DNA of 7,852 nt. It comes from a bacterium (lineage in GTDB: Bacteria > RBG-13-66-14). Under the pieces are notes generated by a model. It had not been told where the DNA came from. It ran no database searches and worked only from the letters and a program-made list of their open reading frames with translations. Position 1 is the stretch's first letter. Each line of letters begins with the position of its first letter. Location of the stretch: assembly GCA_021107695.1 (NCBI GenBank), contig JAIOSI010000240.1:1-7852 (forward strand). Direction: 5' to 3'. Positions 1 to 6,180 of the stretch are shown piece after piece. The translations under genes were made by a program, and so were the position numbers.

Positions 1-1
1 G

Positions 2-802
2 ATCTGTTCCGCCGAGGTTCGTCGAGAGCCTCTCGGTGGCGCGCTGGTTTGTGGACGCTGCCAGTCGGCGTTCATCAGCCAGGCGGCATCTCCGGAACCG
101 TACCTGCTCCGGCCGACCGTCAAGTCCGGCGAGGCGATCCTGCGGGTACGCCGGGAGTTCAAGAAGTCCGGCTACGAGAAGCACCCCCGGCTGGAGTCCT
201 GCGAGCGGCTGATGATTCCCTGGCGACTCGTTATTGGCGAACGGCTCTCGCTGGAGGACGACTCGCCCTCGGCGCAGGAGTATCAACAGCTAACCGTCGC
301 CTGTGAACTGGAGCCTCTCGGTCTCGGCGGGCAGAGCCTCAACCGCCTGCTGGAGGACAAGAGCCATTCGGAACTGCAGGCAGAGCCGCTCCACACCGCT
401 GAACTCCTGCCGACGGACCAGCTCTTCCCACCAACGGAGCCTGAAGCGCAATCAGACGATTCTACCGCCAACCAACTTCGCCGTCGAGAGCTGACGCTGT
501 ACTATCCCTACTGGCGCGTGGTCTTCACCACCGAGGGTGCCAACGCCGCCGATCATCCCTTTATGATCGACGCAATCAGCGGGCATCTGCTCTCCGGAGC
601 GGCTCCCCGTCGTGCCCGGAGTCAGGCACTCTTCTACGCTGGGGTCTCCGCCCTGGGAGCCTACGCTGCTGGCTGTGTGATCAACCTCGCCACCCTGGGG
701 CAGCTCTCCGGCTTCGTCTGGTTTACCTTAATCGGAGCCATCGCCGGAATCGGCGGGCTATTTTATCTGAAGAGTGCCAGCTCGGATAAAGGCGGGAAGT
801 AA
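2..802 (+). CDS. Membrane-anchored CxxC protein of unknown function, 5'-truncated
   Basis: The frame is open from the left edge to a TAA at 800-802, giving 266 visible residues; the true start lies outside the window. Numbering from the first visible codon, a CGRC pair (C17, C20) with an earlier Cys (C2) suggests the end of a small zinc ribbon. A charged, probably soluble region follows, with an acidic, proline-rich stretch at about 130-155. Next comes a YYPYWRVVF segment (W171) and FMIDAISG (D190-G194), a beta-strand/turn pattern like that of PepSY-like modules. Two hydrophobic segments at about 209-231 and 237-258 look like a transmembrane hairpin, and the tail is short and basic. An internal ATG at 212 would cut off the CxxC region, and coding character continues upstream, so I do not take it as the start. 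I do not recognise the family. A membrane protein with an N-terminal zinc ribbon is an inference from layout only. Confidence 0.72.
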   Translation: MCSAEVRREPLGGALVCGRCQSAFISQAASPEPYLLRPTVKSGEAILRVRREFKKSGYEKHPRLESCERLMIPWRLVIGERLSLEDDSPSAQEYQQLTVACELEPLGLGGQSLNRLLEDKSHSELQAEPLHTAELLPTDQLFPPTEPEAQSDDSTANQLRRRELTLYYPYWRVVFTTEGANAADHPFMIDAISGHLLSGAAPRRARSQALFYAGVSALGAYAAGCVINLATLGQLSGFVWFTLIGAIAGIGGLFYLKSASSDKGGK

Positions 803-921
803 GGCTATAAGTGATCGTACCCCCAATCTTCCTGTAGGGGCGGATGTCCATGCCAGCCCATGAGATGAACTATGCTAATTTCTGTCGCAGAAAATACTGC
901 AATAATGTTCGAGTACAAAAA

Positions 922-964
922 CCTCCCCCTCCCCCCACTGGGGGGAGGGATTAAGGGAGGGGGG
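922..964 (+). repeat. Palindromic intergenic repeat, family A, copy 1
   Basis: A perfect 10-bp stem, CCCTCCCCCC (927-936) with GGGGGGAGGG (940-949), closes a 3-nt loop. It is followed by a purine-rich tail, ATTAAGGGAGGGGGGC. The plan of C/T-rich arm, tiny loop, G/A-rich arm and G-rich tail ending in GGGGC matches the copies at 1061-1099 and 6950-6987, but the sequence is diverged. It could slow or end transcription after the upstream gene, but it has no U-tract, so I call it a repeat and not a terminator. Confidence 0.6.
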
Positions 965-1060
965 CTATTCTCAATCCCCGGCAAACATGCCGTGAGGTTG
1001 TTGCGCAGCTAAACCACCTGCCACTTGGATGTCTTTTAGTATTGACGCTGGCTGACGATA

Positions 1061-1099
1061 GCCCCTCACCCCAGCCCTTTCCCCAGAGGGGAGAGGGGG
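1061..1099 (-). repeat. Palindromic intergenic repeat, family A, copy 2 (inverted)
   Basis: Positions 1061-1097 match the reverse complement of 6950-6986 at 33 of 37 bases by my alignment. The stem CCCTTTCCCC (1075-1084) pairs with GGGGAGAGGG (1088-1097) over 10 bp, including one G-U pair, around a 3-nt loop. The element ends about 40 nt upstream of the ribosome binding site of the next gene. Opposite orientation relative to the later copy is what one expects of a dispersed REP/MITE-like element. Confidence 0.7.
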
Positions 1100-1136
1100 T
1101 TGACTCTTTGGCTACCTGAACCCTTTTGCGTTGCTT

Positions 1137-1143
1137 AGGAGAG
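1137..1143 (+). promoter_or_regulatory. Ribosome binding site that fixes the barrel gene start
   Basis: AGGAGAG lies 3-5 nt before ATG 1147 depending on pairing register. It supports this start over the in-frame ATG at 1126. Confidence 0.65.
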
Positions 1144-1146
1144 ACT

Positions 1147-2220
1147 ATGCCACGGCGTTTTACAGTCATCGTGCTGCTGGTTCTGTTGGTGGGAGTTTCC
1201 CCCGGCACCGAGGTCTATTATCGCACCCTCTCCCAGCTCAACTGCCGCCCCCTGGGGATGGGCGGAGCCTTCCTTGCCGTCCCCTGCGAGTTCGAGGCGG
1301 CACTCTACAACCCCGCCTCCTTTACTCATGGTGAGGGCTTCGGCGGGGTTCTTAACCTGGGGCTGACCAGCTACTGGCTGGCACGGGGGCTGGACGGAAC
1401 CGCCCGCGACATTGACGTTAGCCTGGGAGGCGCGCCGGAGTCGGACTACCTCACCCTGGCTCTCTCTACCCTCGTCGGAACCAAAGCCGCCTCGTACTCC
1501 GTGGGCGACTTCTACGCCTTCATCAACCTCTGGGAAGCCAGCGTCGTCAATCCCCGCAGCTTCGACGACGACCACTTCTACCACGTCAAGGGTCTCTGGG
1601 CAAACCGCTCCAACACCCTGGGCATCGGCTATCACTTCCCGGAGGGGATAACCCTCGGTCTCAGCACCAGCTACTACTCCCGCGAATACTTTGGCGAAAT
1701 TGTTGACGACGGCGACGGCAGTGAAACTCTCGCCGAGCCGACCCGCCGCTCCGGTTACGGCTTTACCATCGGTGCATTGTGGGAGTTGTTCCCCGGTGGA
1801 CGAGCCGCCCTGACCTATGTTGACCTGCCGGAGGGGCTGGAGGACTGCCGCAGCAACCTCGAAGGTCTCGGCGATGAGACCATCAACCTCGGACTCAGCT
1901 ACTTCCTCTATCCCGATGCCGTGGTCTCTATGGACATCCGCAATCTGGTCAACAGCAATGCCGAGGGCTTTCGGGAGATCCGTGTCGGTCTCGATCAGCG
2001 GCTGATGCAGCACGTTACCTTCCGGGCGGGCTACGCCTACACCGCCGACGAGGAACATCTCTGGAGCCTCGGTCTCGGCGTAGGCGACGGTCTCCTCGGA
2101 GCCGCCGGAGGCATCGAAACCAACCTCGCCCAGTCCAGCTACATCCTCAACTACTCAATGGTCAAGAACCAGTCCGCCGACGAGCTGTACCACCTGTTCA
2201 GCTTTGTGGTTACTTATTAG
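1147..2220 (+). CDS. PorV/FadL-like outer-membrane beta-barrel protein
   Basis: The 357-residue product begins with a basic N-terminus and a hydrophobic stretch (MPRRF, then VIVLLVLLVGV), a Sec signal peptide. The signature RPLGMGGAFLAV at 34-45, then EAALYNPAS at 50-58, is typical of the N-terminal plug of FadL/OmpP1 and PorV/PorQ-type barrels. The remainder alternates aromatic or hydrophobic with polar residues in repeated strands (for example TLGIGYHF, INLGLSYFLY, VTFRAGYAY). The protein ends in SFVVTY, an aromatic BAM recognition terminus. I chose ATG 1147 because AGGAG at 1137-1141 sits 5 nt upstream and the signal peptide starts there; an in-frame ATG at 1126 would add seven residues without a ribosome site. 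PorV proteins serve type IX secretion and FadL proteins import hydrophobic compounds. Neither role can be assigned here, and no other type IX gene is visible. Confidence 0.85.
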   Translation: MPRRFTVIVLLVLLVGVSPGTEVYYRTLSQLNCRPLGMGGAFLAVPCEFEAALYNPASFTHGEGFGGVLNLGLTSYWLARGLDGTARDIDVSLGGAPESDYLTLALSTLVGTKAASYSVGDFYAFINLWEASVVNPRSFDDDHFYHVKGLWANRSNTLGIGYHFPEGITLGLSTSYYSREYFGEIVDDGDGSETLAEPTRRSGYGFTIGALWELFPGGRAALTYVDLPEGLEDCRSNLEGLGDETINLGLSYFLYPDAVVSMDIRNLVNSNAEGFREIRVGLDQRLMQHVTFRAGYAYTADEEHLWSLGLGVGDGLLGAAGGIETNLAQSSYILNYSMVKNQSADELYHLFSFVVTY

Positions 2221-2272
2221 CAGTCCTGCGCTTCACTTCAGTTTGAAATTGCCTGTTGAAAGGAAATTACCA

Positions 2273-3568
2273 ATGAAGAAGCTCCTACTGCTCCTCATAG
2301 CCCTGCCGATACTTAGCTCTGCGAACATGAGCATTTATTATCCGCCCAAAGGCGAGAACTACGATACGATTATTAACGTTGCCTCATCCTCTGAGCTTGT
2401 CCTGTTTCTTGATAGTACCGATCCCCTTGATCGTGGCTGGGCATGGAATCAGTATCTGGCGCAAGAAGGTTCCAACGCAATACTGGAGTTAATAAATTAT
2501 CTGGACATGGAGAAAGATACCGATGCTCTGCTCATTGCCTGCTTAAAGCTGCGAAGAGTTAGGACAGTACCCGAAGAGTTACGCTCCGAGCTAAACCATA
2601 AATTGCAAGAGATGCTTGGAAGGATCGTTTCTGATAAGTACCTGCCGAACGATGTCATCACCGACCTACTACATCTGCTTTGGTGTCTTTCTCCTGACGA
2701 TGCTTGGGCATATATTGAGGACATCTACTACGCCGACTGGGCAAGATCCTATGGGTATTTCAAGAGCGATCTATTGGGGCTGGTCAAACAATACCAAACT
2801 GAATCTGCCCTGGATATCGTCAAGGATGCTCTGCTGGATGATGGATACTTAGGGTCAGCAGCAGTTTCCAGCGTAATCTACATACTGGGAGAAGGAGATG
2901 AGGCAGCAGACCTACTCTATGAGAAGGTCATACAGCAATCCGAATATCTTCACATGGGCATTGGGGAGAGAGGAGTTGCATCAGCCGCTAGTTATTTGGC
3001 TAAGTGGGGTGATGAGCGAATGTTGTTTTTTGATCTGAATGCACTTTCTTATATAAAAGCTTATACAGCATTCTATCTAGATATACGTTTAAAATACTTT
3101 AACACTCCTGAGCTGAGAGACACCATCTACAGCTACTACCAAGAAGATGGCGAACTTAATGCGTTGATGGTACTGTGGAGCCTGAATGATGAACGAGCTG
3201 TGAAGCCGTTTCTCCTCGAAATAGCCTCTTCTGACTGGTTGTTTGCAACAGATTCACAACAAGTGCTGAGTTCTTTGAATAAAGAAATGCGACCTCTAGT
3301 TCTTGACTTTGCCAACAACGTAGAAGAGGAGCTTCAGCAAGGAGCCTGGTTGGTGCTGACTGCCTGGAGAGAGCCGGGGGCTATTGATTTCTGGACAGAT
3401 AACTTTTCTAAAGTCCAGTTCGCTGAAACACGAAAGTATTTACTCCAGCGACTTTTCCACCAAGATGATAAAGAAGCTGCCGTGGACATTTTCTATTGGG
3501 CAGCAATAAATGACCCTGATGAAAGTATCCGCAAACAGGCTCAGAGATTTCTGGATCGCACCAACTAA
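2273..3568 (+). CDS. Exported all-helical (HEAT-like) protein of unknown function
   Basis: The 431-residue product has a clear signal peptide: MKK, a Leu/Ile-rich core and a likely cleavage after SSA (residue 17). The mature part is almost entirely predicted helix, with repeated antiparallel helix pairs of HEAT/ARM character. Examples are NAILELINYLDMEKDTDALLI near the start and DPDESIRKQAQRFLDR at the C-terminus, the latter a typical HEAT-type unit. No catalytic motif is apparent. I placed the start at ATG 2273, preceded by AAAGGA (2259-2264) at good spacing. An upstream in-frame ATG at 2204 would overlap the previous gene and hide the signal peptide. It lies 52 nt downstream of the barrel gene on the same strand, so co-transcription is plausible. 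Base composition differs: AT-rich codons (ATA, AAA, TTA) are common here and rare in both flanking genes, which suggests separate origin or relaxed selection. A periplasmic scaffold is an inference. Confidence 0.75.
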   Translation: MKKLLLLLIALPILSSANMSIYYPPKGENYDTIINVASSSELVLFLDSTDPLDRGWAWNQYLAQEGSNAILELINYLDMEKDTDALLIACLKLRRVRTVPEELRSELNHKLQEMLGRIVSDKYLPNDVITDLLHLLWCLSPDDAWAYIEDIYYADWARSYGYFKSDLLGLVKQYQTESALDIVKDALLDDGYLGSAAVSSVIYILGEGDEAADLLYEKVIQQSEYLHMGIGERGVASAASYLAKWGDERMLFFDLNALSYIKAYTAFYLDIRLKYFNTPELRDTIYSYYQEDGELNALMVLWSLNDERAVKPFLLEIASSDWLFATDSQQVLSSLNKEMRPLVLDFANNVEEELQQGAWLVLTAWREPGAIDFWTDNFSKVQFAETRKYLLQRLFHQDDKEAAVDIFYWAAINDPDESIRKQAQRFLDRTN

Positions 3569-3579
3569 CCACCCCTCTC

Positions 3580-3608
3580 TTGAAGAACCTATCGTCCGGT
3601 GCTACAAT
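3580..3608 (+). promoter_or_regulatory. Candidate sigma70-type promoter for sucCD
   Basis: TTGAAG at 3580-3585 (4 of 6 to the -35 consensus) and TACAAT at 3603-3608 (5 of 6 to the -10) are separated by 17 nt, the ideal spacing. It begins 11 nt after the preceding stop codon and would give a leader of roughly 67 nt before the sucC GTG. Sigma preference in this organism is unknown, so this is a sequence match only. Confidence 0.45.
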
Positions 3609-3637
3609 GCATCGGACTTTTAGCAAGCGGTTAACCG

Positions 3638-3662
3638 ATGTCATTCTTAAAAGATGTCATTC
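3638..3662 (+). repeat. Short direct repeat in the sucC leader
   Basis: GATGTCATTC occurs at 3638-3647 and 3653-3662, a 15-nt period. It lies between the candidate promoter and the ribosome site. It may be a tandem operator-like site or a remnant of a palindromic repeat; nothing in the sequence decides this. Confidence 0.35.
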
Positions 3663-3681
3663 CCAACAGCGGGAGGGACGA

Positions 3682-4818
3682 GTGAACATACACGAGTACC
3701 AGGCGAAGGAGCTGTTCCGTAAGTTCGGCATTCCCACCAGCAAAGGGGTGATGATTACCGATGCGGCGAAGCTGGAGGCTGCCGTCGGTGAGGTCGGGCT
3801 GCCCTGCGTGGTCAAGGCGCAGGTTCATGTTGGCGGGCGCGGCAAGGCGGGGGGAGTCAAGTTCGTCAAGACCCTGGACAATGCCAAAGAGCAGACCGCT
3901 AACATCCTCGGCATGGACATCAAGGGGCTGACCGTGGAGCGACTGCTGATCGACGAAGCCATTGACCTCCACGAGGAGCTGTACCTGGGCATCATCCTCG
4001 ACCGTGCCACCAAACAGCCGATGTTCATGGTCTCCGCCGCTGGCGGAATCGACATCGAGCAGGTGGCGGCGAAGACTCCTGAAAAGATTCTCAAGCTCGG
4101 CGTGAACCCCACCGTGGGCTTCTGGCCTCATCACGGTCGTCGCTTGGCGGGGTTCCTGCACAAAGCCCCGGCGGTGCAGAAGCAGCTCGCCGCGATTCTG
4201 GGCAAGCTCTATACTCTATTTATGGCTTCCGATGCCTCCCTGGCGGAGATCAACCCCTGCGTGGTTACTGGCAAGGGCGAGGTCGTTGCCATTGATGCCA
4301 AGATCAACATCGACGACAACGGTCTCTTCCGGCAGAAGGAGATCGCGGCGATGCGCGATCTCTCTGCCGAGGATGCCCGTGAGATGCAAGCGAAGGAAGC
4401 CGGGCTTTCTTATGTGAAGCTCGACGGTGCGGTGGGCTGTATCGTCAACGGAGCCGGACTGGCGATGACGACGATGGACCTGATTAAGCACTTCGGCAGC
4501 GAGCCTGCCAACTTCCTCGATGTCGGTGGCAGCTCTGACCCAAAGAAGGTCCTCACGGCGATGGAGATCATCACCAGCGATCCCAACGTCAAGGCGATCC
4601 TGCTGAACATCTTCGGTGGAATCACCCGCTGCGACGACGTGGCTAACGGTCTCCTCGCCGCTCTGAAGCAACAACCGGTGAAGATTCCGATTATCATCCG
4701 CCTCACCGGAACCAACGAGGACGAGGGTCGAAAGATTCTGGAGGATGCTGGTCTGTCGGCGATGGTAAATCTGGACAAGGCTGTCAAAGCAGCCGTGGCA
4801 GCAGCGAAGGGAGCGTAG
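3682..4818 (+). CDS. sucC: Succinyl-CoA synthetase (ADP/GDP-forming), beta subunit
   Basis: The beta subunit pairs with SucD to interconvert succinyl-CoA and succinate with substrate-level phosphorylation, in the cytoplasm. The 378-residue length fits the family (E. coli SucC is 388). The start [12 protein letters not shown] is the canonical one and begins at GTG 3682, with GGAGG at 3672-3676, 5 nt upstream. The longer frame from TTG 3580 is rejected because it adds 34 unrelated residues. An ATP-grasp domain occupies the N-terminal half: K45 and the glycine-rich GGRGKAGG at 51-58 are nucleotide-binding elements, and AEINPCV belongs to the same domain. The C-terminal half carries the ligase/CoA domain with [10 protein letters not shown] and [13 protein letters not shown], the loop that contacts the alpha subunit. 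I see no lesions. It is followed after 2 nt by sucD, an expected translationally coupled operon. Nucleotide preference (ATP or GTP) cannot be fixed by eye. Confidence 0.96.
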   Translation: MNIHEYQAKELFRKFGIPTSKGVMITDAAKLEAAVGEVGLPCVVKAQVHVGGRGKAGGVKFVKTLDNAKEQTANILGMDIKGLTVERLLIDEAIDLHEELYLGIILDRATKQPMFMVSAAGGIDIEQVAAKTPEKILKLGVNPTVGFWPHHGRRLAGFLHKAPAVQKQLAAILGKLYTLFMASDASLAEINPCVVTGKGEVVAIDAKINIDDNGLFRQKEIAAMRDLSAEDAREMQAKEAGLSYVKLDGAVGCIVNGAGLAMTTMDLIKHFGSEPANFLDVGGSSDPKKVLTAMEIITSDPNVKAILLNIFGGITRCDDVANGLLAALKQQPVKIPIIIRLTGTNEDEGRKILEDAGLSAMVNLDKAVKAAVAAAKGA

Positions 4819-4820
4819 CG

Positions 4821-5668
4821 ATGAGCGTATTCATTGATGAAAAAACCCGTCTGGTCGTTCAGGGAATCACCGGTCGCGATGGCTCCTTCCACACCCGCCA
4901 GATGGTGGAGTACGGCACCAATGTCGTTGCCGGGGTAACCCCAGGCAAGGGCGGACAGAAGTCGATACCGTCGCCGATGCCGTAGAAAAGACCGGAGCCA
5001 ACGCCAGCGTCATCTACGTCCCGGCGCGTTTCGCTTCCGATGCCATGCTCGAAGCCGCCGATGCCGGGGTCGAACTGGTCGTCTGCATCACCGAGGGGCT
5101 ACCAACCCTCGACGTGATGAAGGTCTATCATTATTTCAGGGGCAAGGGCATCCGCTTCATCGGTCCGAACTGTCCTGGACTAATCTCTCCGGGTAAGTGC
5201 AAGGTCGGTATCCTTCCCGGCCGCATCGTCAAGCCCGGTCGCATCGGGCTGGTCAGCCGCTCCGGCACGTTAACCTATGAGGTCGTCTGGGCGTTGACAG
5301 AAGCCGGAATGGGGCAATCAACCTGCATCGGCATCGGTGGCGACCCGATCATCGGCACAAACTTCATCGATGCTCTGGCAGCCTTCGAGGCTGACCCAGA
5401 GACCGACGGAGTGGTGATGATGGGCGAGATCGGCGGAACCGACGAAGAAGAAGCCGCCGAGTTTATCAAGGCGAACATGAGCAAGCCCGTGGTCAGCTTC
5501 ATCGCCGGACGCACCGCGCCGAAGGGCAAGCGGATGGGACACGCCGGGGCGATCATCGCTGGCGGCAAAGGAACGGCAGAGAGCAAGATCGAGGCTCTCA
5601 CCGCAGCGGGAGTTCCCGTCGCCGACTTGCCCAGCCAGCTCCCCGGACTCCTGGCAAAGAAGTTGTAG
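4821..5668 (+). pseudogene. sucD: Succinyl-CoA synthetase alpha subunit, frameshifted
   Basis: The alpha subunit binds CoA and carries the catalytic phosphohistidine. ATG 4821 ([18 protein letters not shown]) is 2 nt after the sucC stop, with AGGGAG just upstream. The first frame gives residues 1-46 up to VTPGKGGQ, then a few wrong residues and a TAG at 4983-4985 (54 codons). The family sequence resumes in another frame at about 4961 ([21 protein letters not shown]) and runs to TAG 5666-5668. Compared with E. coli SucD, eight residues (24 nt) should separate Q46 from the DTV segment, but only 5 nt are present, so about 19 nt are missing. Downstream motifs are intact: GPNCPG (5162-5179), SRSGTLTYE (5255-5281) and GHAGAI with the phosphohistidine codon at 5540-5542. 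Intact sequence after the lesion means a recent mutation or a sequencing/assembly error. Recoding would not restore the missing loop. An internal ATG at 5045 would give a protein lacking the CoA-binding N-terminus. Confidence 0.93.
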
Positions 5669-5688
5669 CAACGCCACTTTCTCTTCCC

Positions 5689-5710
5689 TTCTCCCCTTTT
5701 TGGGGGAGGA
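5689..5710 (+). repeat. Hairpin after sucD, family A-like
   Basis: TTCTCCCC (5689-5696) can pair with GGGGAGGA (5703-5710), 8 bp with one G-U pair, across a 6-nt loop. It lies about 20 nt beyond the sucD stop and is the first structure the sucCD transcript would meet, so it could help end or stabilise that mRNA. No U-tract follows, which weighs against a classical intrinsic terminator. Confidence 0.5.
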
Positions 5711-5713
5711 GGA

Positions 5714-5748
5714 CTGATTAACAGGGGCGTAGTCAATACGCCCCTACG
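5714..5748 (+). repeat. Palindromic repeat, family B, copy 1
   Basis: CTGATTAACAGGGGC opens the element. The stem AGGGGCGTA (5723-5731) pairs with TACGCCCCT (5737-5745), 9 bp with a 5-nt loop GTCAA. The same 15-nt lead sequence and the same hairpin plan recur at 6030-6065. Confidence 0.75.
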
Positions 5749-5767
5749 GTCGGATGTCAGATTCCTT

Positions 5768-5813
5768 TAGGTTTTCTGGGCGAAGCCCAGCTCTGAGTGC
5801 AACATCATGCTGC
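5768..5813 (+). repeat. 46-nt direct repeat, family C, copy 1
   Basis: It is identical at 44 of 46 positions to 5935-5980. It contains the 6-bp, GAA-loop hairpin CTGGGCGAAGCCCAG and a second imperfect stem around ATCATGCTGC. It is followed by GTGCGTTGCATCAC (5821-5834), a segment that recurs at 6873-6886. Confidence 0.8.
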
Positions 5814-5934
5814 CAACGCGGTGCGTTGCATCACACCTTCGCGATCAGGTCTATTGCCATTTTGTACTGACTGCCACGGTCATCCACTCGTCATTACTCG
5901 CTTACAGTTGCTATTTTGATAGCCGAGAGTTCTC

Positions 5935-5980
5935 TAGGTTTTCTGGGCGAAGCCCAGCTCTGGGTGCAGCATCATGCTGC
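5935..5980 (+). repeat. 46-nt direct repeat, family C, copy 2
   Basis: Second copy in the same orientation, differing from copy 1 by two A-to-G changes. One of them completes the second stem, GCAGCA/TGCTGC with loop TCA, which is mismatched in copy 1. The CTGGGC/GCCCAG hairpin is unchanged. Confidence 0.8.
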
Positions 5981-6029
5981 TCCCGCTCCCCTCTGGTGAG
6001 GAACTCGTCCATGGGACTGAGGGTAGGGG

Positions 6030-6065
6030 CTGATTAACAGGGGCATATGTCAATATGCCCCTACC
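6030..6065 (+). repeat. Palindromic repeat, family B, copy 2
   Basis: It starts with the same CTGATTAACAGGGGC as copy 1. The stem AGGGGCATA (6039-6047) pairs with TATGCCCCT (6054-6062), with loop TGTCAA. Relative to copy 1 a G-C pair has become A-T on both arms, a compensatory change that supports selection for, or replication through, the hairpin. Confidence 0.75.
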
Positions 6066-6118
6066 GGCGTGCGACAGTGTTGCCTGCTCCGATGTTCCTA
6101 GCCTCTGCGCGTTTTTCC

Positions 6119-6140
6119 TGCTATACTGCTCCCGTTGACA
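6119..6140 (+). promoter_or_regulatory. Candidate promoter elements for the small barrel gene
   Basis: TGCTATACT at 6119-6127 fits an extended -10 (TGnTATAAT, one mismatch) and would start transcription near 6134, leaving a leader of about 47 nt. A perfect TTGACA at 6135-6140 offers an alternative -35, but its best -10 (TACAAA, 6160-6165) is at a long 19-nt spacing and would leave almost no leader. I favour the extended -10; both are sequence matches only. Confidence 0.35.
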
Positions 6141-6180
6141 GGGTTACGCTTCAAAAAATTACAAAATAGGCGGGTTTGTC

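Larger units (their letters stand above)
803..1146. other. Intergenic region with palindromic repeats
   Basis: This 344-nt gap has no credible gene. It holds a half-site resembling the GGGGC hairpin family near 831-847 (GTAGGGGCGGATGTCC) and a small AT-rich hairpin, TTTCTG/CAGAAA, at 879-893. It also holds two copies of the CCCTCTCCCC-type hairpin at 922-964 and 1061-1099, and a weak CGGCA/TGCCG stem at 979-992. I see no convincing -35/-10 pair for the downstream gene; TTGACT at 1100-1105 lacks a good -10 at normal spacing. Confidence 0.6.
5669..6180. other. Repeat-packed intergenic region
   Basis: These 512 nt contain no credible gene. In order they hold a family A-like hairpin (5689-5710), a family B hairpin (5714-5748), a 46-nt direct repeat (5768-5813), a 121-nt unique-looking spacer, the second 46-nt copy (5935-5980), a degenerate C-rich/G-rich stretch, a second family B hairpin (6030-6065), and candidate promoter elements before the next gene. 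A 76-codon open frame at 5807-6037 runs through the repeats and has no ribosome site or protein-like composition. Confidence 0.7.

Noticed and set aside
927..949. Intrinsic terminator after the first gene
   Set aside because: The stem is strong but followed by ATTAAGGGAGG with no U-tract, and it belongs to a dispersed repeat family found before genes as well.
1135..2058. Long minus-strand open frame opposite the barrel gene
   Set aside because: It mirrors the codon structure of the + strand gene. The + strand protein has a signal peptide, barrel signature and ribosome site; the minus frame has none of these.
3631..4161. Minus-strand open frame opposite sucC
   Set aside because: Shadow of a strongly conserved gene; no protein-like features of its own.
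4953..4966. Programmed ribosomal frameshift in sucD
   Set aside because: No slippery heptamer or stimulatory structure is evident, and about six conserved residues would still be missing after a shift.
5045..5668. An independent short SucD-like gene starting at ATG 5045
   Set aside because: Family sequence continues upstream of 5045 in the same frame to about 4961, so this is the 3' part of the broken sucD and not a separate gene.
5807..6037. 76-codon + strand open frame between sucD and the small barrel gene
   Set aside because: It runs through the 46-nt repeat and palindromic elements, has no ribosome site, and its composition follows the repeats.
5669..6180. CRISPR array
   Set aside because: Only two 46-nt copies with a 121-nt spacer, internal hairpins and no regular repeat-spacer periodicity.
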